Shown: positions 33,777 through 43,517 of the stretch, one piece after another
Position numbering within the stretch: position 1 is the stretch's first letter
How the letters are laid out: each line of letters begins with the position of its first letter
Assembly: GCA_965231815.1 (NCBI GenBank)
Contig: OZ246890.1
Coordinates: 744,001-808,000 of the forward strand
DNA: 64,000 nucleotides
Origin: JAPPFW01 sp965231815
GTDB lineage: Bacteria > Actinomycetota > Acidimicrobiia > Spongiisociales > Spongiisociaceae
Direction: 5' to 3'
The notes under the pieces: generated by a model
What the model was told of the DNA's origin: nothing
Database searches by the model: none
Seen by the model: only the letters and a program-made list of their open reading frames with translations
Position numbers and translations under genes: made by a program

Positions 33777-35324
33777 CTAAGCGCTCACCGAAACGATGGG
33801 GCTCCCCTCAGTGGCCGCAGCTTCATGGATAACCAAACCACTGCCCCTGCAGGAAGGACAGGCCTCGGAGAAAGACTCGACGAGTCCACTCGAAACATTC
33901 TTCCTCGTCATCTCGACCAACCCGAGACTCGAAACGGCATGAACCTGGGTGGTGGTCTTATCCCGAGCCAACGCGCGCCTCATCCGGCGCAGGACGGCTT
34001 CGCGATTCTTCTTGATCTCCATATCGATGAAGTCGATGACGATGATCCCTCCGATATCCCTAAGCCGAAGCTGCCGTGCTATCTCTTCGGCTGCTTCGAG
34101 GTTGTTATGCAGCACCGTATCCTCGAGGCTGGCCTTACCCACAAACTTGCCGGTGTTCACGTCGATGACCGTTAGGGCCTCCGTTCGATCGATAACGAGA
34201 TGGCCCCCGGAAGGCAGCCAGACCTTCCGTTCCATGGCACGGCGCAGTTGGTGGTCCACCTGAAAACGGGCGAAGAGTTCCTGATCGTCATCCCCTGCAA
34301 AGTGAACCCTGGAAACGAGAGAAGGAGCCACTTCTTCAAGGTATTGGACCAGCGCCTCGTAGGCGTCGCGGTCATCGACGAGCAAACGCCTGAAGTCAGG
34401 AGTGAAATGCTCTCGGATGGCGCGTAACATCAGGCTCGGTTCTTGGTGGACGATCTTAGGGGCCGGAATACCCTTACTGGTCTTCTCGATCTCGCGCCAG
34501 TCGGTAACGAGCCGCTTGATATCGTCCGCTATTTCCTTGCGCGAAGCGTCCAACGCCGCAGTGCGCACGATCACCCCGAAGCCCTGTGGCTTCTCGGCAT
34601 CGATGATGTTCCGCAACCTGGTGCGTTCCTTCTCGGGTAGACGCCGCGAGATGCCCTTCATCCGGCTGGAAGGCATTAGGACCAGGTGGCGACCCGGAAG
34701 GGATATCTTGCTGGTGAGGCGTGGCCCCTTACTTCCCATCGGGTCCTTATCCACCTGCACGAGAATCTGCTGGCCTTGCTTGAGAAGGTTTTCGATGCGC
34801 GCTTTGGCGCCCTTAACACGACGGGAGGAATTGAGATCCCAAGCGTAGATCACACCGTTCTTTTCGGTGCCGATGTCGACAAATGCCGCCTCGAGTCCGG
34901 GCAAGACGCTTCGTACCTTCCCGAGGTAGACGTTGCCGACTAGGGTTTGATGATCGGAACGGTGAACGTAGTGTTCCACGAGGAGATGGCCCTCGAGCAC
35001 CACTACCTGTATCTGATGCGGCAGAACCCTAACCAGCATCTGCTTGCGCCCGGCAAGGGGAAGCGGCTCGGCTCTGACCACCCCTCTTGATGCTGGAGGG
35101 GCTTGCCTGACCTTGCCGCCGCTAGGCGCTTTTCTCTTTCGTTTCCTGCTCGACCGGGTTTTTCCCGGCCGGCTACTCTTGGGATCCGGGCGGGTTGGCA
35201 GCTCACGGACCCGACGGATCCTTACGGTCTGGCGTCCGACTTTTCTAGTGGTACGTTCTTCGGTCGATTCGTCGCCGACTCCCCGGCGAACCACTTCGGC
35301 TGTCTTGCGCCGAAAGAATGGCAT
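33777..35324 (-). CDS. Ribonuclease E/G family endoribonuclease
   Basis: A 515-residue RNase E/G. A basic, low-complexity N-terminal extension of about 90 residues (many Arg/Lys/Ser) precedes the S1 RNA-binding domain (YLGKVRSVLPGLEAAFVDIG). The DNase I-like catalytic part has VIDVNTG and IIVIDFIDM, whose Asp residues bind magnesium, and the zinc-link CPSCRG. It cuts single-stranded RNA in mRNA decay and rRNA processing. It lies just upstream of rplU on the same strand, the order found in many actinobacteria. It could be named rne or rng; the sequence does not decide. Confidence 0.93.
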   Translation of the reverse strand: MPFFRRKTAEVVRRGVGDESTEERTTRKVGRQTVRIRRVRELPTRPDPKSSRPGKTRSSRKRKRKAPSGGKVRQAPPASRGVVRAEPLPLAGRKQMLVRVLPHQIQVVVLEGHLLVEHYVHRSDHQTLVGNVYLGKVRSVLPGLEAAFVDIGTEKNGVIYAWDLNSSRRVKGAKARIENLLKQGQQILVQVDKDPMGSKGPRLTSKISLPGRHLVLMPSSRMKGISRRLPEKERTRLRNIIDAEKPQGFGVIVRTAALDASRKEIADDIKRLVTDWREIEKTSKGIPAPKIVHQEPSLMLRAIREHFTPDFRRLLVDDRDAYEALVQYLEEVAPSLVSRVHFAGDDDQELFARFQVDHQLRRAMERKVWLPSGGHLVIDRTEALTVIDVNTGKFVGKASLEDTVLHNNLEAAEEIARQLRLRDIGGIIVIDFIDMEIKKNREAVLRRMRRALARDKTTTQVHAVSSLGLVEMTRKNVSSGLVESFSEACPSCRGSGLVIHEAAATEGSPIVSVSA

Positions 35325-35857
35325 CTGTAGTTACTCCTTGGACGAGTGTGGTGAATGCGCCGACACCCTCGCAGAAATCCGATCAGGTGGAGGGCAGCGG
35401 CGTCGGGAGGGCCCGATAGTCTGTTGCGCAGTTCTGTCCTGTAACCGGAAACGCCCTGTGCAGAGGGTTTTCCATCAAAGTTCACCGGTCCTGATGAAGG
35501 AGTCGGGCCGACTACGTGAGGGTCGTCGCACCCTATATTCCCTGGTACGGATACACTTCTCGGGTATCTACGACATACGAGGTTCAGTTTGCTCCGTACG
35601 AACCTCCAAGGTTCGTTAATGAGATTGGAGCGATTCGGATTCTTCACAGGTCCTCATATTCGGTGTTAACCGGGCGTGTTTCTGTTTGATGCCGAGCAAT
35701 GAATGAGGAAAGCCCCCAACGGTGGCTCGAACAGGCATCAAAGGTACCGGACTACCAGGACCGCCTGCGCGGTCTTCGTAAGGCTAGCAGCTTCAGGAGG
35801 ATGTCGGCAATGTTCGGTTGCAGGTTGCCGGTGTCCGATTGCTCCAGTGTCCGGTTG
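35325..35857. other. 533-bp gap without a supported gene; contains one hairpin
   Basis: No credible coding frame is seen between RNase E/G and rodA. The frames present have no family match and atypical composition. A perfect 8-bp hairpin, ACGAACCT-CCA-AGGTTCGT, at 35598-35616 lies about 240 bp after the rodA stop; it may be a terminator or part of the RNase E/G leader. Long untranslated leaders that allow autoregulation are known for RNase E genes in other bacteria, so this leader may be functional. Confidence 0.45.
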
Positions 35858-37102
35858 CTAAGGACGCGAACCCCGCTGCGTCATGCGTGGGCGAAAGCGC
35901 AGGGAAGGTCGGCGCTCCGGTTTGGAGAACTGGTCGTCCCGCTTACGGTAAGCGTTATCGATCCGACTCCGAGAACGCCAGACCGAGTTCACGATACCCA
36001 ACCCACCGGCCATGGCGATCATCGCCGATCCGCCCGCGCTCATGAACGGGAGCGGAAGTCCGGTTACCGGTACCACGCCGATGGTCATCCCGATATTCAC
36101 AAAAACGTGGAACGACAACAGCGAAGCCATACCCACTGCGATGAGTGAGCCGAAGCGGTCCGGAGCTACCGCCGCCACGACCAGAACCCGCCAAACCAGC
36201 ACCGAGTACACGATGAGCACCGCCGCACTACCGATGAACCCGAACTGTTCGCCCACCGCGGTGAATATGAAGTCGGAGGTTTGCGCCGGAATGTAGTTGA
36301 GGCGGGTCTGGGTGCCGTTAAACAAGCCCCTACCGAATAACTCACCGGAGCCGATCGCAATCTGAGACTGGTAGAGATGCCAGTTGAGTCCCTGGATATC
36401 AGCGGACTGGTTCCAGTAACCGGCCAGACGTCCTAATTGGTAAGTTCGCAGAATATCCAACTGAAGCACGGCTACCACGCCGCCCGTTCCTGCTAGCAGC
36501 AGGAAGACTATCTGCTTGATGCCGGCTCCCGCTACCAGCAGGATCCCGATTGCGATGAACCCGATCACCATCATCGTCCCCAGGTCAGGTTGCCTGAAGA
36601 TCAGAATCCCGGGAACTGCGGTCAGCGCCAGAGCGAGACCGAGACGGCGCCACTGTAGCTTCCCTTCGGATCGAGACAGATAACCGGCCAGAACGACCGC
36701 GATCGCTACCTTGGCGAACTCCGAGGGTTGGAACTGGAAAGTCCCGATCGGAATCCATCTTGATGCGCCCTGGAGAGGCGGAAAGAACAGTACCGCTACC
36801 AGCAATAACACTGTGGAAAGATAGATCGGGATAAGTATCCGGCGGTATTCCCGGTAGTCAATCAGGGATGTGGCCACGAATGCGACAATCGCGATCGCGG
36901 CAAAAACGGCCTGTCGACGCATAGCCGATCCCGGGTCCCCCGTTTCGGCTTCCAACCGAACATGGGTTGCCGAGTACACCATCAATGCCCCCAGCGCCAG
37001 CAGAGCCGCCACCAGCACGATAACGAATACATCCGGAGTTGGTCTCGGGCGACTTTTGAAAAGGCCGCCGACACCCGAATGCGGGCGCGCCGCTATCGAC
37101 AC
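35858..37102 (-). CDS. rodA: SEDS peptidoglycan glycosyltransferase RodA
   Basis: A 414-residue multi-pass membrane protein of the SEDS family. It polymerises lipid II during cell elongation with its partner PBP2. Signatures include GASRWIPIGTFQFQPSEFAK, PDLGTMM, RLAGYWNQ and GLPLPFMSAGGSAM. Ten transmembrane helices are expected. The C-terminal 45 residues are basic. It follows mrdA after 135 bp, whereas the two usually overlap; no gene is present in that gap. Confidence 0.93.
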   Translation of the reverse strand: MSIAARPHSGVGGLFKSRPRPTPDVFVIVLVAALLALGALMVYSATHVRLEAETGDPGSAMRRQAVFAAIAIVAFVATSLIDYREYRRILIPIYLSTVLLLVAVLFFPPLQGASRWIPIGTFQFQPSEFAKVAIAVVLAGYLSRSEGKLQWRRLGLALALTAVPGILIFRQPDLGTMMVIGFIAIGILLVAGAGIKQIVFLLLAGTGGVVAVLQLDILRTYQLGRLAGYWNQSADIQGLNWHLYQSQIAIGSGELFGRGLFNGTQTRLNYIPAQTSDFIFTAVGEQFGFIGSAAVLIVYSVLVWRVLVVAAVAPDRFGSLIAVGMASLLSFHVFVNIGMTIGVVPVTGLPLPFMSAGGSAMIAMAGGLGIVNSVWRSRSRIDNAYRKRDDQFSKPERRPSLRFRPRMTQRGSRP

Positions 37103-37237
37103 CGCAAGACTCCTTGATACCAGATGATGATCTCTACCATTATTGACTTGTTGTCATGACTCCAAGGCCATGATCGCTGGTTTCATTGTTTGCAACATAA
37201 TCATCGTTACTACCATGTTGACATTCATTCACGATCT

Positions 37238-39175
37238 CTACCGTTCCGTATCCTCACCGGCCACCAACGGGGTAACCGTCTCCCCGAACAAGGTCTGGAA
37301 GATTGCTCGAGCGGCCGGCGCGGCCACCGCCCCGCCCGACCCACCTTCATCGACCATCACCACCACCACCCACCGGGGCGTATCAACGGGTGCGACACCC
37401 ACGAACCATGCCGTGGAATCATGGAAGACCCCGTCTTGGTCGGTAAACGCCTGGGCCGTCCCGGTCTTGCCGCCTATCAAGTCGGCGGTGGAACCCATGT
37501 CCTCAAACGCCTGCCGCGCCGTTCCGGTTCTAACCACTGACGCCAGATCGGACTTCAATGACCGGATAGTATCCGGATCGATTTCAAGCGTTCTCAGAAC
37601 ACGCGGGTCCATCGTCCGTATCTGGTCCCCTGCCGCAGACACGATGCGCTCCGCAACCCTGGGCTGATACACATTCCCACCGTTAAGTATCGTTGCATAG
37701 GCAACCGCCATCTGGATAGGAGTAGTAAGTAGTGGTCCTTGGCCTACCACCAGGTTCATCAGGTCGCCCCCCTGCCAACCCTCTTCGCGAACTCGCCAAG
37801 GCTGGCTCTCGCGCCACTCCTCGAACAATTGTCTATCTCCGAGGACCCCTTCGTTCTCGAAAGGCAAGTCGACCTGGGTTCGACGCCCCATGCCCAGACC
37901 GCGCGCCCAGTCCTGGACAATCCCCTCCCTCTCGGTGCGTTTGTATCGATCCCAAATCGACAGGGCTACCTCCCAGAAGTAGATGTTGCACGATCGCTGG
38001 AAGGCATCATGAAGGTTCTGTTGCCCGTCCCCGTTCGGATAAGTCCAGTTACGCCACACCAACTGGGAGTCGTCGACGAAACCGGCGGCTAGTTGTGGCG
38101 AGCATTCGATGGGTTGGTTGGGGGACGAAACACCTTCGGGGAAGATGCCTTCCTCCATAGCAGTCAGGTAGGTGATGGCCTTGAAGGTGGAAGCCGGTGG
38201 CTTGAGACCTTGAATCACCAGGTTGTTGAAGGCCTGTCGACTCGATAGGTCGGCAAAAGTGTTCACATCGATCCCACCTATGAACGCTTCCGGCTCGAAT
38301 ACCGGATAGGAAGCCATGGCCCGTATCGCCCCTGTCTCGATCTCCATGACGATTGCAGCCGCTCGCTCCGCCGGAGTTACCGTGGTATCGAGATCCTTCC
38401 AACGTTCCTCCTTCAACGAGTTCGCTAGGTCGATTGCTTCTACGATGATGGTCTCGACCGACTCCTGAATAGGGACATCCAGCGTGAGATGTACCGTCGC
38501 CCCCTCAACAGGCTCGTTGTAGCCGAACTCTTCGAACTTGTCACCTTCCGGGTTGACGCGGAAGGCGATGGCCCCCGGCGTGCCTTGCAGGAATTCGTCA
38601 TATTCTCGTTCCACCCCCAGCTTCCCGATGGGCGTATTGCTATCCATCCGAGGGTTCCGCTCCAGGTCGCCCGACGACGGCAAGCCTATGTGGCCGAGAA
38701 CGTGGCCCATCAGCCCCCCACGGAGGTAGCCGCGGGTGGGTAGATCTCGAACAGAAACACCAGGGAGACTCAGACGTTGTTCGAGTATCAGATAGGCCGT
38801 GGCGGCATCGATCCGGAACCCGTCAAGTGTCGCAACCCGGCCAGACCCGGCACGTTCGACCTCCGCCCGTATATTGACCGGTGGAGTATCCAGAATGGCG
38901 GCCAGCCGCTGGATGACATCGTCTTCAACGTCAATCGGTAAGACCGATCTGTCCACCTCGACGACCAACTCGGGAATGGAGGTGGCGAGAGTTATGCCAT
39001 TACGATCGACGATATCGCCGCGAGGCGCCGGCACCGGCTCCACGCTTATGATGTTCCTTTCGGCGATTCTCGACCACTCCGGCCCCACTGCTAGCTGGAC
39101 GAACCAGAGCCTGATGGCAAGCAACGCAAAGCCACCGGTGAATACCAGGGCCAGGATCCCGATTCTCCATTTCAT
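37238..39175 (-). CDS. mrdA: Penicillin-binding protein 2 (elongasome transpeptidase)
   Basis: A 645-residue class B PBP. An N-terminal transmembrane helix (ILALVFTGGFALLAIRLWFV) is followed by a dimerisation/pedestal domain (GDIVDRNGITLA). The transpeptidase domain has Ser-x-x-Lys as STFK, Ser-x-Asn as SCN and KTGT. It cross-links peptidoglycan made by RodA. Its start overlaps mreD by 4 bp (ATGA), so mreC-mreD-mrdA are coupled. Confidence 0.94.
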   Translation of the reverse strand: MKWRIGILALVFTGGFALLAIRLWFVQLAVGPEWSRIAERNIISVEPVPAPRGDIVDRNGITLATSIPELVVEVDRSVLPIDVEDDVIQRLAAILDTPPVNIRAEVERAGSGRVATLDGFRIDAATAYLILEQRLSLPGVSVRDLPTRGYLRGGLMGHVLGHIGLPSSGDLERNPRMDSNTPIGKLGVEREYDEFLQGTPGAIAFRVNPEGDKFEEFGYNEPVEGATVHLTLDVPIQESVETIIVEAIDLANSLKEERWKDLDTTVTPAERAAAIVMEIETGAIRAMASYPVFEPEAFIGGIDVNTFADLSSRQAFNNLVIQGLKPPASTFKAITYLTAMEEGIFPEGVSSPNQPIECSPQLAAGFVDDSQLVWRNWTYPNGDGQQNLHDAFQRSCNIYFWEVALSIWDRYKRTEREGIVQDWARGLGMGRRTQVDLPFENEGVLGDRQLFEEWRESQPWRVREEGWQGGDLMNLVVGQGPLLTTPIQMAVAYATILNGGNVYQPRVAERIVSAAGDQIRTMDPRVLRTLEIDPDTIRSLKSDLASVVRTGTARQAFEDMGSTADLIGGKTGTAQAFTDQDGVFHDSTAWFVGVAPVDTPRWVVVVMVDEGGSGGAVAAPAARAIFQTLFGETVTPLVAGEDTER

Positions 39176-39690
39176 CGGCGTCCCCCGGTGCGCGCGAATC
39201 GCTCCGACGGGCGCACGAGCAACCTATCGAAGAAGGGAAACACCGCCAAGCTCAGCACCATGTTGTAAGCGGGAACGAGCAGCAGTGTCTTGAGGGTTCC
39301 CGGAGAACCCAGCGTCCCCTCACCGAAGAGTGTTCCGATAAGCACCGCGGTGGCCAGCGCGATAAAGGTGATCACACCGGCGGAGGCCATTCCGAAGGCT
39401 AGGCCGTAGTTGAATCGATCCCCTATTCTCACCGTCACATATGCGGCGAGGGTGAAGGCAAGCGCATTCAAACCAAAGGGCGCCGCCTCGAACATATCTA
39501 GCACCATCCCGCCGAAAAAGCCCAGCAGAACCCCGACTTCGGGTTTCACCCACCGTGCCGAGGCTATGACCATCAACAGAACAAGGTCGGGACTCACGCC
39601 TAGAGGACGCACGCTGCGGAAGAGGGTCGTTTGAACCAGCACCGCCAGCACGATCAGCAACAGGCAAAGGGTGACCCTTAGAGCGCTCAT
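39172..39690 (-). CDS. mreD: Rod shape-determining protein MreD
   Basis: A 172-residue membrane protein with about five hydrophobic helices and the MreD-typical early RPLGVSPDLVLLMVIASAR and GLNALAFTLAAYVTVRIG. It has little sequence conservation beyond this, so position between mreC and mrdA is part of the evidence. It overlaps both neighbours by 4 bp. Confidence 0.9.
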   Translation of the reverse strand: MSALRVTLCLLLIVLAVLVQTTLFRSVRPLGVSPDLVLLMVIASARWVKPEVGVLLGFFGGMVLDMFEAAPFGLNALAFTLAAYVTVRIGDRFNYGLAFGMASAGVITFIALATAVLIGTLFGEGTLGSPGTLKTLLLVPAYNMVLSLAVFPFFDRLLVRPSERFARTGGRR

Positions 39691-40700
39691 GGACCCGTTT
39701 GCTCGGAGTCCGGATCAGATTGAGGTGGATCCGCACTACCAGTCGGAGGGACTGCCTCGGCAGCCTCCGCCAACTGGTCGGGTGATGGTGGCCAGGGCAG
39801 AACGGTGAGATACTCAGCCCGATCGAGGTCGCCAATCGAGGTTACGCTCACCCGGATCACACCCGAACGGGGTGAAGCCGACGCCGTGACGGTTCCAACC
39901 AGAAGACCTTTCGGATAGGAGTGAGAGTCTCCGTAGGGACCGAATGTTATGAGGAGTTCACCTTCGTCGACCGGTGCATCGGCATCGAGAATGGCCAACT
40001 GCAGGCCATCCGCTCCTAAGCCCTCCACGATCCCCCGGCGATCATCGGGCAGACGAACCGTCACCGCCGGAGCTCGGCGGGACGTGATCGGCAACACAAC
40101 CGATGATCCCTCCAGAGCTTCGAGAATGACACCCACCAACGCCCCTTGATTATCAACAACCGGCTGGCCCGGATGCACGCCGTCGGCGGTACCTCGATTG
40201 ATGAACAGGGTCGGGTCCAGAATACCCGCGCTCCCCGTAACTTCAGCTCGCACCGCCAATTCCTGGAGGTCGTCCTCAAGGCGCAGGTCTAAGAGCAAAC
40301 CGAGTTCCTCAACCTCGGCTTCCAAGTGCCCCACCCGAATAACCTCACCCTCGAGTACCGCTATCCGTTCCCGAAGCCGTTCGTTTTCCTGACGAAGCCC
40401 GGCAAGGTTTGCCAGTCCGTCCGCAAACCCCACAACCGGCGATACCACCGCATTGATTCCGGCCTGCAGCGGAGCCGCCACGAATTTGGCGCCGTTACGC
40501 AGGCTAGTTCCGAAACCCTCATTCGAAGAACGCACGTCAAAGGTCATCAGGCCGAGAGATACGATGAGGAGAATTATCGTGACGAAGGCCGATCTATCCG
40601 CCCCCGTTCGATGCATCGCAGCACCGGGCGAAGAGGGTTTGAAGGGTTTGGGCGCGTGTCCTTTACGTTCGCCTCCGATCCGGGAGCTCATTTGGTCCAT
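39687..40700 (-). CDS. mreC: Rod shape-determining protein MreC
   Basis: A 337-residue protein with one N-terminal membrane helix (FVTIILLIVSLGLMTFDV), a coiled coil (ENERLRERIAVLEGEVIRVG), and an extracytoplasmic beta domain. It activates PBP2-RodA. The C-terminal 40 residues are Pro/Asp-rich. It follows mreB after 183 bp. That gap contains a short stretch (GCATGAATAATCAGG, about 40829) that resembles the ends of the 200-bp repeat family. Confidence 0.92.
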   Translation of the reverse strand: MDQMSSRIGGERKGHAPKPFKPSSPGAAMHRTGADRSAFVTIILLIVSLGLMTFDVRSSNEGFGTSLRNGAKFVAAPLQAGINAVVSPVVGFADGLANLAGLRQENERLRERIAVLEGEVIRVGHLEAEVEELGLLLDLRLEDDLQELAVRAEVTGSAGILDPTLFINRGTADGVHPGQPVVDNQGALVGVILEALEGSSVVLPITSRRAPAVTVRLPDDRRGIVEGLGADGLQLAILDADAPVDEGELLITFGPYGDSHSYPKGLLVGTVTASASPRSGVIRVSVTSIGDLDRAEYLTVLPWPPSPDQLAEAAEAVPPTGSADPPQSDPDSEQTGP

Positions 40701-40883
40701 GACGGCTAGCCCTATTCTTTCATAGATCGAGTCTTGTAGCCCGGATAGGAGTGGAGACTTTTGTTCGCTGACCTGGGATTATGGCTACTTGAATAGCCTG
40801 TATCGGCGTTGTGGACAGCGGTACGAAAGCATGAATAATCAGGTCTGACCACGATGACCGATACCCGACGATAGGTTTCGTGG

Positions 40884-41915
40884 TCAGGGACGCCCCGAGG
40901 TTCTGAGTAGATTGTGTAGCACTTCGTACTCCTCCAAACACTTCCCCGAGCCTATGACAACGGACTGGAGGGGTCGCTCAGCCACTTGGACGGACATCCC
41001 GGTCTCGTAGGCCAAACGATGCGTCAAAGCCGTTAACAACGCTCCCCCGCCGGCTATGACGATACCGGTGTTTATCAAGTCTGCCGCCAACTCGGGGGGA
41101 GTGCTGTCCAGCGTGAATCGAACTGCGTCGATTATCTGTGATACAGGTTCTTCAATGGCGGTTCTCACTTCGGCAGCCCTGATAAGGATGGTCTTGGGAA
41201 GACCGGACATCAGGTCTCGACCTTGGATCTCGGCATTCGGTTCATCATGAAAGGGATAAGCCGATCCGATAGCCATCTTGATCTGCTCGGCTGTCCGCAA
41301 TCCAAGTGCCAGGTTGTGTTCTTTCTTGACCCACTCGACGATCCGCTCGTCCATCTCGTCGCCGCCCACCCGGATACTCTTCGAGACGACCACCCCTCCG
41401 AGAGCTATGACCGCCACCTCGGTGGTGCCTCCACCGATGTCGACCACCATGGACCCGATGGGCTCGTTGACCGGGAGGTTGCAGCCGATGGCGGCGGCCA
41501 TCGGCTCGTCGATGGTGAAAGCCCGGCGCGCCCCGGCGTGGTAGGCGGCTTCCTCGACGGCGCGACGCTCCACACTGGTTATGCCCGAGGGAACGCAGAT
41601 AACGATACGGGGCTTCGCCCATCTCCTCCTGTGTACTCGCTGGATGAAGTAGCGAAGCATACGCTCGGTGATATCGAAGTCGGCGATGACGCCATCCCGT
41701 AACGGACGGATAGCCTTGACGTAAGAAGGGGTACGTCCGATCATCCGCTTGGCATCCATGCCGACCGCTAGCGCTTCGTTGGTGTGGGTGTTGATCGCGA
41801 CCACCGAGGGCTCGTTCAGTACCACCCCGCGGTTACGCACGTACACGAGAGTGTTGGCGGTTCCGAGATCGACAGCCATATCCTGGCCTGCGATGGCGAA
41901 GATGTTGTCAGCCAT
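40884..41915 (-). CDS. mreB: Rod shape-determining actin homologue MreB
   Basis: A 343-residue actin-fold ATPase that guides wall synthesis along the cell side. Phosphate-1 MAVDLGTANTLVY, connect-1, phosphate-2 VVDIGGGTTEVAVI and adenosine motif IVIAGGGALL are intact. The full length indicates a rod-shaped or at least elongating cell. An 81-bp gap separates it from the 3' end of ndk, which is read in the same direction. Confidence 0.96.
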   Translation of the reverse strand: MADNIFAIAGQDMAVDLGTANTLVYVRNRGVVLNEPSVVAINTHTNEALAVGMDAKRMIGRTPSYVKAIRPLRDGVIADFDITERMLRYFIQRVHRRRWAKPRIVICVPSGITSVERRAVEEAAYHAGARRAFTIDEPMAAAIGCNLPVNEPIGSMVVDIGGGTTEVAVIALGGVVVSKSIRVGGDEMDERIVEWVKKEHNLALGLRTAEQIKMAIGSAYPFHDEPNAEIQGRDLMSGLPKTILIRAAEVRTAIEEPVSQIIDAVRFTLDSTPPELAADLINTGIVIAGGGALLTALTHRLAYETGMSVQVAERPLQSVVIGSGKCLEEYEVLHNLLRTSGRP

Positions 41916-41996
41916 GATCCTGTCCGATCCAGAGTTCGTTTCCCATTCTAGTTAGCCGCACGATCCTACAGTCGTGTAGAGCACACAAACACGGCG

Positions 41997-42422
41997 TTAC
42001 CGTACTCCGAACCATAGGCTTAATTCGCGCTCCGCGCTCTCGGGACTGTCCGATCCGTGGACGATGTTCGCCTGTACATCCAACCCGTAGTCACCCCTGA
42101 TCGTTCCCGGAGCGGCGGATATCGGGTTGGTGGTTCCCATCAAGGTACGAGCGGCGACGACCGCCGACTCGCCCTCCCATTCCATCGCAACGACGGGCCC
42201 GGAAGTGATAAAGGCGATGAGGGACGGATAGAACGGCCTGTCACGATGCTCCGCATAATGGCGGGCGGCGATCTCCTCGTCCGGAAGTCTCATCTCCATC
42301 CTGCGCAAAGAGAGGCCCTTGGCTTCGAACCTGGAAATAACCTCACCCACGAGCCGCCGTCGGACGCCGTCAGGCTTGACCATGACGAAGGTTCTCTCTT
42401 GGGGTATAGCATCTTGGGGCAT
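41997..42422 (-). CDS. ndk: Nucleoside diphosphate kinase
   Basis: A 141-residue NDK that transfers the gamma-phosphate among nucleotides. FVMVKPDGVRR, the FITSGPVVAMEWEG region and active-site His in NIVHGSDS are all present. ATG 42422 with AAGGAAG upstream is chosen; the open frame continues upstream to 42539 without sequence typical of the family. Confidence 0.96.
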   Translation of the reverse strand: MPQDAIPQERTFVMVKPDGVRRRLVGEVISRFEAKGLSLRRMEMRLPDEEIAARHYAEHRDRPFYPSLIAFITSGPVVAMEWEGESAVVAARTLMGTTNPISAAPGTIRGDYGLDVQANIVHGSDSPESAERELSLWFGVR

Positions 42423-42884
42423 ATCGCGCTTCCTTGTTAATCCCGGGCCGATCTCGCGGGCGCGGGCAGACCGGACCGTCGGCTGATCGTGGTGGTTGCT
42501 CGAATGGTAGGGGAGCGAGCCCAAAGAGGTAAAGATCACTGGTGTCCGGAATCGTTGGTTCGCTCATCTGGCGGGAAGGCTTGTCTCGGGGATAGGGGAT
42601 TGATCCAACCAAGTCTCGTGTGTTCCTATAGTCCCCACCGGTTTTGCGGGGTGTCGGGGTGTGGAAGTGACCCACTCTGGGTGTATATAGTAGATAGCCA
42701 TATGTACCGTCGGTTGTTACAGGTTTAGTAGGGTGTTCGGGTTTTTGGCATGGCGATGAACATGGCGTCTTTGAGACTGTGGGTGGGCGGATCCTTCGGT
42801 CAGCGCACGCGTCTGTTTCAAGAAGCGGTGCTGTCACGGTGGAAGGTCCGGCCACCGGGATGCCCCGGAGTGTCCTATAGAGAG
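42423..42884. other. 462-bp intergenic region without supported features
   Basis: Between ndk and the PIN-domain gene I see no credible gene, tRNA or repeat copy. It marks the step from the conserved elongasome/ndk block to an accessory stretch that holds a toxin-antitoxin-like pair and a decayed gene. Confidence 0.4.
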
Positions 42885-43517
42885 TCAGGGCGTTCCGGCT
42901 GTCGGGTCGTGGGGTCCGTGTCTGATCGCGGCGACGGTTTGTGGGAGTCCGACTTTTTCTAGGCGGTCGAGCAGTTGGTTGTAGCTCTGTGGCGGTTTGC
43001 GGAGGGCTGCGGCTTGTCTGGTGATGGTGTGTACGACTTCGGCGTATGTGGTCTTCAGTAGGTGGTACACGAAGTGGTCAGGGCTTTGTGCTTTGATGTC
43101 GAATTGGTCCAGGACGCTGTCGGGGAAGTCCTGAAGGTTGTTTGTGATGATGGTCTGGGCGCGACAGCGGATGGCAGCGGCGACGACGTGGCGGTCGTTC
43201 TGGTCGGGGAGTTCGACTGCTTCGATGAGGGGTTCATACCCGGTGACAATGCAGTCGGTCACGGCTCTGATCATGAGTTGGCGGGTTCGTTCGAGGCGAG
43301 CTGGGTCGAGTTGGGGGTTCGCTCGGATGACGCTGGTTGTCATCTCGTCGAGGATGGCATGGGTCCACTTGGCCCGGTACAGCCCGGTGCATGCGAGCCG
43401 GATAAGCAGATCACGCAGCGACGCCGGGTGCAGTACGTTGGCGTCGTATACCACGGTGAAATGCGTTGGGTCAGTAATCGAGGCCCAGATGTTCAGCCTC
43501 GGCTGTGAGTTCGTCAA
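42885..43517 (-). CDS. PIN-domain ribonuclease, toxin-like
   Basis: A 210-residue PIN protein. The first acidic residue is in VVYDANVLHP, a second in the helix AILDEM, and a third in DQNDRHVVAAAI, with NNLQDFPDSVL completing the fold. These acids bind Mg for RNA cleavage. It is longer than VapC, with a C-terminal extension. ATG 43517 would overlap the upstream gene by 47 bp; GTG 43454, just before VVYDANVL, may be the true start since relatives begin there. Paired with the HTH protein upstream it resembles a two-gene toxin-antitoxin unit. Confidence 0.8.
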   Translation of the reverse strand: MTNSQPRLNIWASITDPTHFTVVYDANVLHPASLRDLLIRLACTGLYRAKWTHAILDEMTTSVIRANPQLDPARLERTRQLMIRAVTDCIVTGYEPLIEAVELPDQNDRHVVAAAIRCRAQTIITNNLQDFPDSVLDQFDIKAQSPDHFVYHLLKTTYAEVVHTITRQAAALRKPPQSYNQLLDRLEKVGLPQTVAAIRHGPHDPTAGTP

